DNA from: SZUA-186 sp041552135
GTDB lineage: Bacteria > Pseudomonadota > Gammaproteobacteria > UBA9214
DNA: 33,240 bases
Direction: 5' to 3'
Assembly (NCBI GenBank): GCA_041552135.1
Contig: JBFELL010000009.1
Span: 1 to 33,240 of the forward strand
Positions 32,801-33,240 of this stretch are shown one piece after another; positions within the stretch are counted from its first letter, which is position 1; each line of letters opens with the position of its first letter. Made by a program: the position numbers and the translations under genes. A model generated the notes under the pieces. It was not told the origin of the DNA and searched no databases. It was given only the letters and a program-made list of their open reading frames with translations.

Positions 32801-33004
32801 AATGCCGCGGCCACCACGGTTCTTGGCATGGCGCCGCTGCTGCAGGATATCTTCTGGGTCTCCATGGCCGTCACCATCATGTTCGGCCTGGCCTTCGGCA
32901 CCCTCCTGACCATGGTGCTGGTACCGGTGCTGTACGCCTTGCTGTACCGGCTGCGGCCACCGGACGAGGCAGGTGCCGCATCAAAAGCGGAAGAGATAAC
33001 ATAG
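29864..33004 (+). CDS. RND efflux permease (AcrB/HAE family)
   Basis: A 1046-residue inner-membrane pump of the usual AcrB-like length: a first membrane helix (ITYFATVLLVLGGIFSYFQLG), a large periplasmic loop, a block of membrane helices (~335-500), a second periplasmic loop (~550-860) and a final helix block (PTVVIMTFIIVILFNAF onwards). The proton-relay helix 4 reads GMMVDNAIVVVDG with Asp419-Asn420 where AcrB has Asp-Asp, a variant seen in a subset of RND pumps. The helix 10 lysine is kept in SLSGMMIKNSVVLLDQ. With the adaptor it forms two parts of a tripartite pump; the outer membrane channel is not encoded inside the window, unless by the truncated lipoprotein gene that follows. Confidence 0.92.
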   Translation: MNLAELSLDKRAITYFATVLLVLGGIFSYFQLGQLEDPEFTVKTGAIITSYPGASAEQVELEITDRIETKLQEMSELKNVYSSSRPGLSIIKVDIKNEYWSDRLPQVWDIMRKKISDIEHMLPPGSGKPQINDDFGYVFGFLLAVTGDGYSYAELESYVKNLRKELKLVPGVARIDLWGVQDKRIFVDIAETQATQLGITKEDILRTLQNQNLVVDAGNVDLQDQRFRIAPTGEFTSPEQIADLAISVSAIRAMLTSQEIGRGAQGEGQILRIRDIATVNRGYIDPPAKLMRFNDRPGIVLALAPLSGVNAVEMGRAVDRRLAELTAALPVGIEVNDITWQSDIVDESIKGFMVNLMQAIVIVLVVLAATMGLRVGILIGVSGLVFPILGTFMVMATTGVDLQRVSLGALIIAMGMMVDNAIVVVDGFVVRLQQGMERRKAAIEAASIPAWPLLGATVVAAMAFYPIYASTYDTGEYAGSLFTTVATALLFSWLLSQTITPLMCVTLLPDPKQDGESDPYASPFYQKFRRLLAFAIHRRLLTLAAVAGLLVLSISGFGQVPKMYFPDSSRTQFMIDYWLPQGTRIQQVSEDLQGIEAELLQQDGVTAVSAFIGSGPPRFYLPVDPEDSYSSYGQLIVNTETLADVDRVMAHITPWVQENRSQALVRVRKYGVGAFDDWKLEARFSGPAEADPEVLRDIAAQGLAILEATPYTLESRTDWREKVRKLVPQYNQERGRWAGVTRDDLASATKRSYDGVPVGQYREGDDLIPIVVRNPQAERQQAAYELDVVQIIPSLSTDAVPVSQVIDDLAIEWEEQLIWRWDRRRAITVQASPAEGVTATALRDAVQPNFEAIELPPGYTLEWDGEYDSSLQSQQALLPGIVPTVVIMTFIIVILFNAFRPPIIIFAVIPFVAIGITFGLLVTQVPFGFIALLGAMSLSGMMIKNSVVLLDQVNLNIREGMDSYTAVVEAAVSRLRPVVNAAATTVLGMAPLLQDIFWVSMAVTIMFGLAFGTLLTMVLVPVLYALLYRLRPPDEAGAASKAEEIT

Positions 33005-33060
33005 ACTATATAGTTAATTTATTCAAGTAATTAAATAATATTTTTAATGTAAAATATACA
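33005..33060 (+). promoter_or_regulatory. AT-rich island, probable promoter of the truncated lipoprotein gene
   Basis: About 56 bases that are overwhelmingly A and T, unlike the rest of the window, lie between the pump stop codon and the next gene. Several -10-like hexamers (TAATAT 33036-33041, TAAAAT 33050-33055) and a -35-like TTAATT (33014-33019, 16 bases before TAATAT) are present. The exact boxes cannot be decided. Such islands can also attract H-NS-type silencers. Confidence 0.35.
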
Positions 33061-33139
33061 CATGTGTGGTGCAGATGCGATGCGCAGCTTCACAAGGCAG
33101 GCTGGTACGAAGAGCGAGCCCTTACCGAGAGACAGTTTT

Positions 33140-33240
33140 ATGAACAGGTATATATCCGAACTTTTATGCATGCGGGCCATACCGGGTCGTTTGCTGGTGG
33201 CATTTGCGCTGCTTGCCCTGTCCGGCTGTACCAAGCTCGG
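33140..33240 (+). CDS. N-terminal part of a lipoprotein gene, cut by the window end
   Basis: The ATG at 33140 opens a frame of 33 full codons to the window edge: MNRYISELLCMRAIPGRLLVAFALLALSGC then TKLG. It is a lipoprotein signal with lipobox LSGC (Cys30). A second in-frame ATG (residue 11) could be the true start. The rest of the gene is missing, so no function can be given. Being next to an RND pump, it could be an outer membrane efflux channel of the OprM type, many of which are lipoproteins, but the AT-rich gap suggests a separate promoter. Confidence 0.6.
   Translation, partial: MNRYISELLCMRAIPGRLLVAFALLALSGCTKL

Overview
The window is GC-rich chromosomal DNA (clearly above 55% GC by eye) from a Gram-negative bacterium. 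The set of an MlaE/MlaF/MlaD transporter, FadL and OprD porins, an OmpH/Skp chaperone, AsmA proteins, a YcbB-type L,D-transpeptidase, an RND efflux pump and a CSS-EAL phosphodiesterase, with GGGGACAGA-core REP-like palindromes, points to a gammaproteobacterium, probably an environmental lineage. The genus cannot be named from this sequence alone. No tRNA, rRNA, CRISPR array, prophage or intact insertion sequence was seen.

Layout. 1-158: repeat-derived junk and a possible gene remnant. 159-4062 (+): an alpha/beta hydrolase, then a likely operon of a glycine-zipper protein, a small cysteine-containing secreted protein and a FadL-family porin. 4119-7608 (-): a compact four-gene phospholipid ABC transporter (STAS-MlaE permease, MlaF ATPase, MlaD MCE protein, PqiC-like lipoprotein). 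7807-13314 (+): DUF211 protein, VIT/CCC1-like membrane protein, P2A-type (calcium-like) P-type ATPase and a Na/Pi cotransporter with a PhoU-like tail. 13523-17944 (+): OmpH/Skp-like chaperone, patatin phospholipase, REP-like palindrome, L,D-transpeptidase and a secreted protein of unknown function. 18048-19388 (-): OprD-family porin. 19554-20891 (+): a three-part HD (MESH1/SpoT-like) - CBS pair - HEPN-like protein. 20997-25771: a large AsmA protein (+), facing a patatin lipoprotein and a small two-cysteine secreted protein (-). 26041-28618 (+): a small AsmA-like protein and a CSS-EAL c-di-GMP phosphodiesterase. 28739-33004 (+): RND adaptor and pump. 33140-33240: start of a lipoprotein gene cut by the window edge.

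The dominant theme is envelope and lipid homeostasis. It covers phospholipid movement (Mla, two AsmA proteins), phospholipid or acyl-ester hydrolysis (two patatins, one alpha/beta hydrolase), hydrophobic uptake (FadL), peptidoglycan cross-linking (L,D-transpeptidase) and OMP chaperoning (OmpH). A second theme is cation/phosphate movement (DUF211-VIT-ATPase-Na/Pi). A third is nucleotide signalling (HD-CBS-HEPN and EAL proteins).

The most promising undescribed element is the HD-CBS-HEPN protein at 19554-20891. It appears to couple an alarmone-hydrolase-type HD domain and a nucleotide-sensing CBS pair to a C-terminal domain carrying an Rx4H motif of the kind used by HEPN ribonucleases. A perfect 9-bp inverted repeat ends directly against its start codon. 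The DUF211-VIT-Ca-ATPase operon, with a leader able to form two mutually exclusive hairpins, is a second candidate. All function calls rest on motif recognition; no database search was possible.
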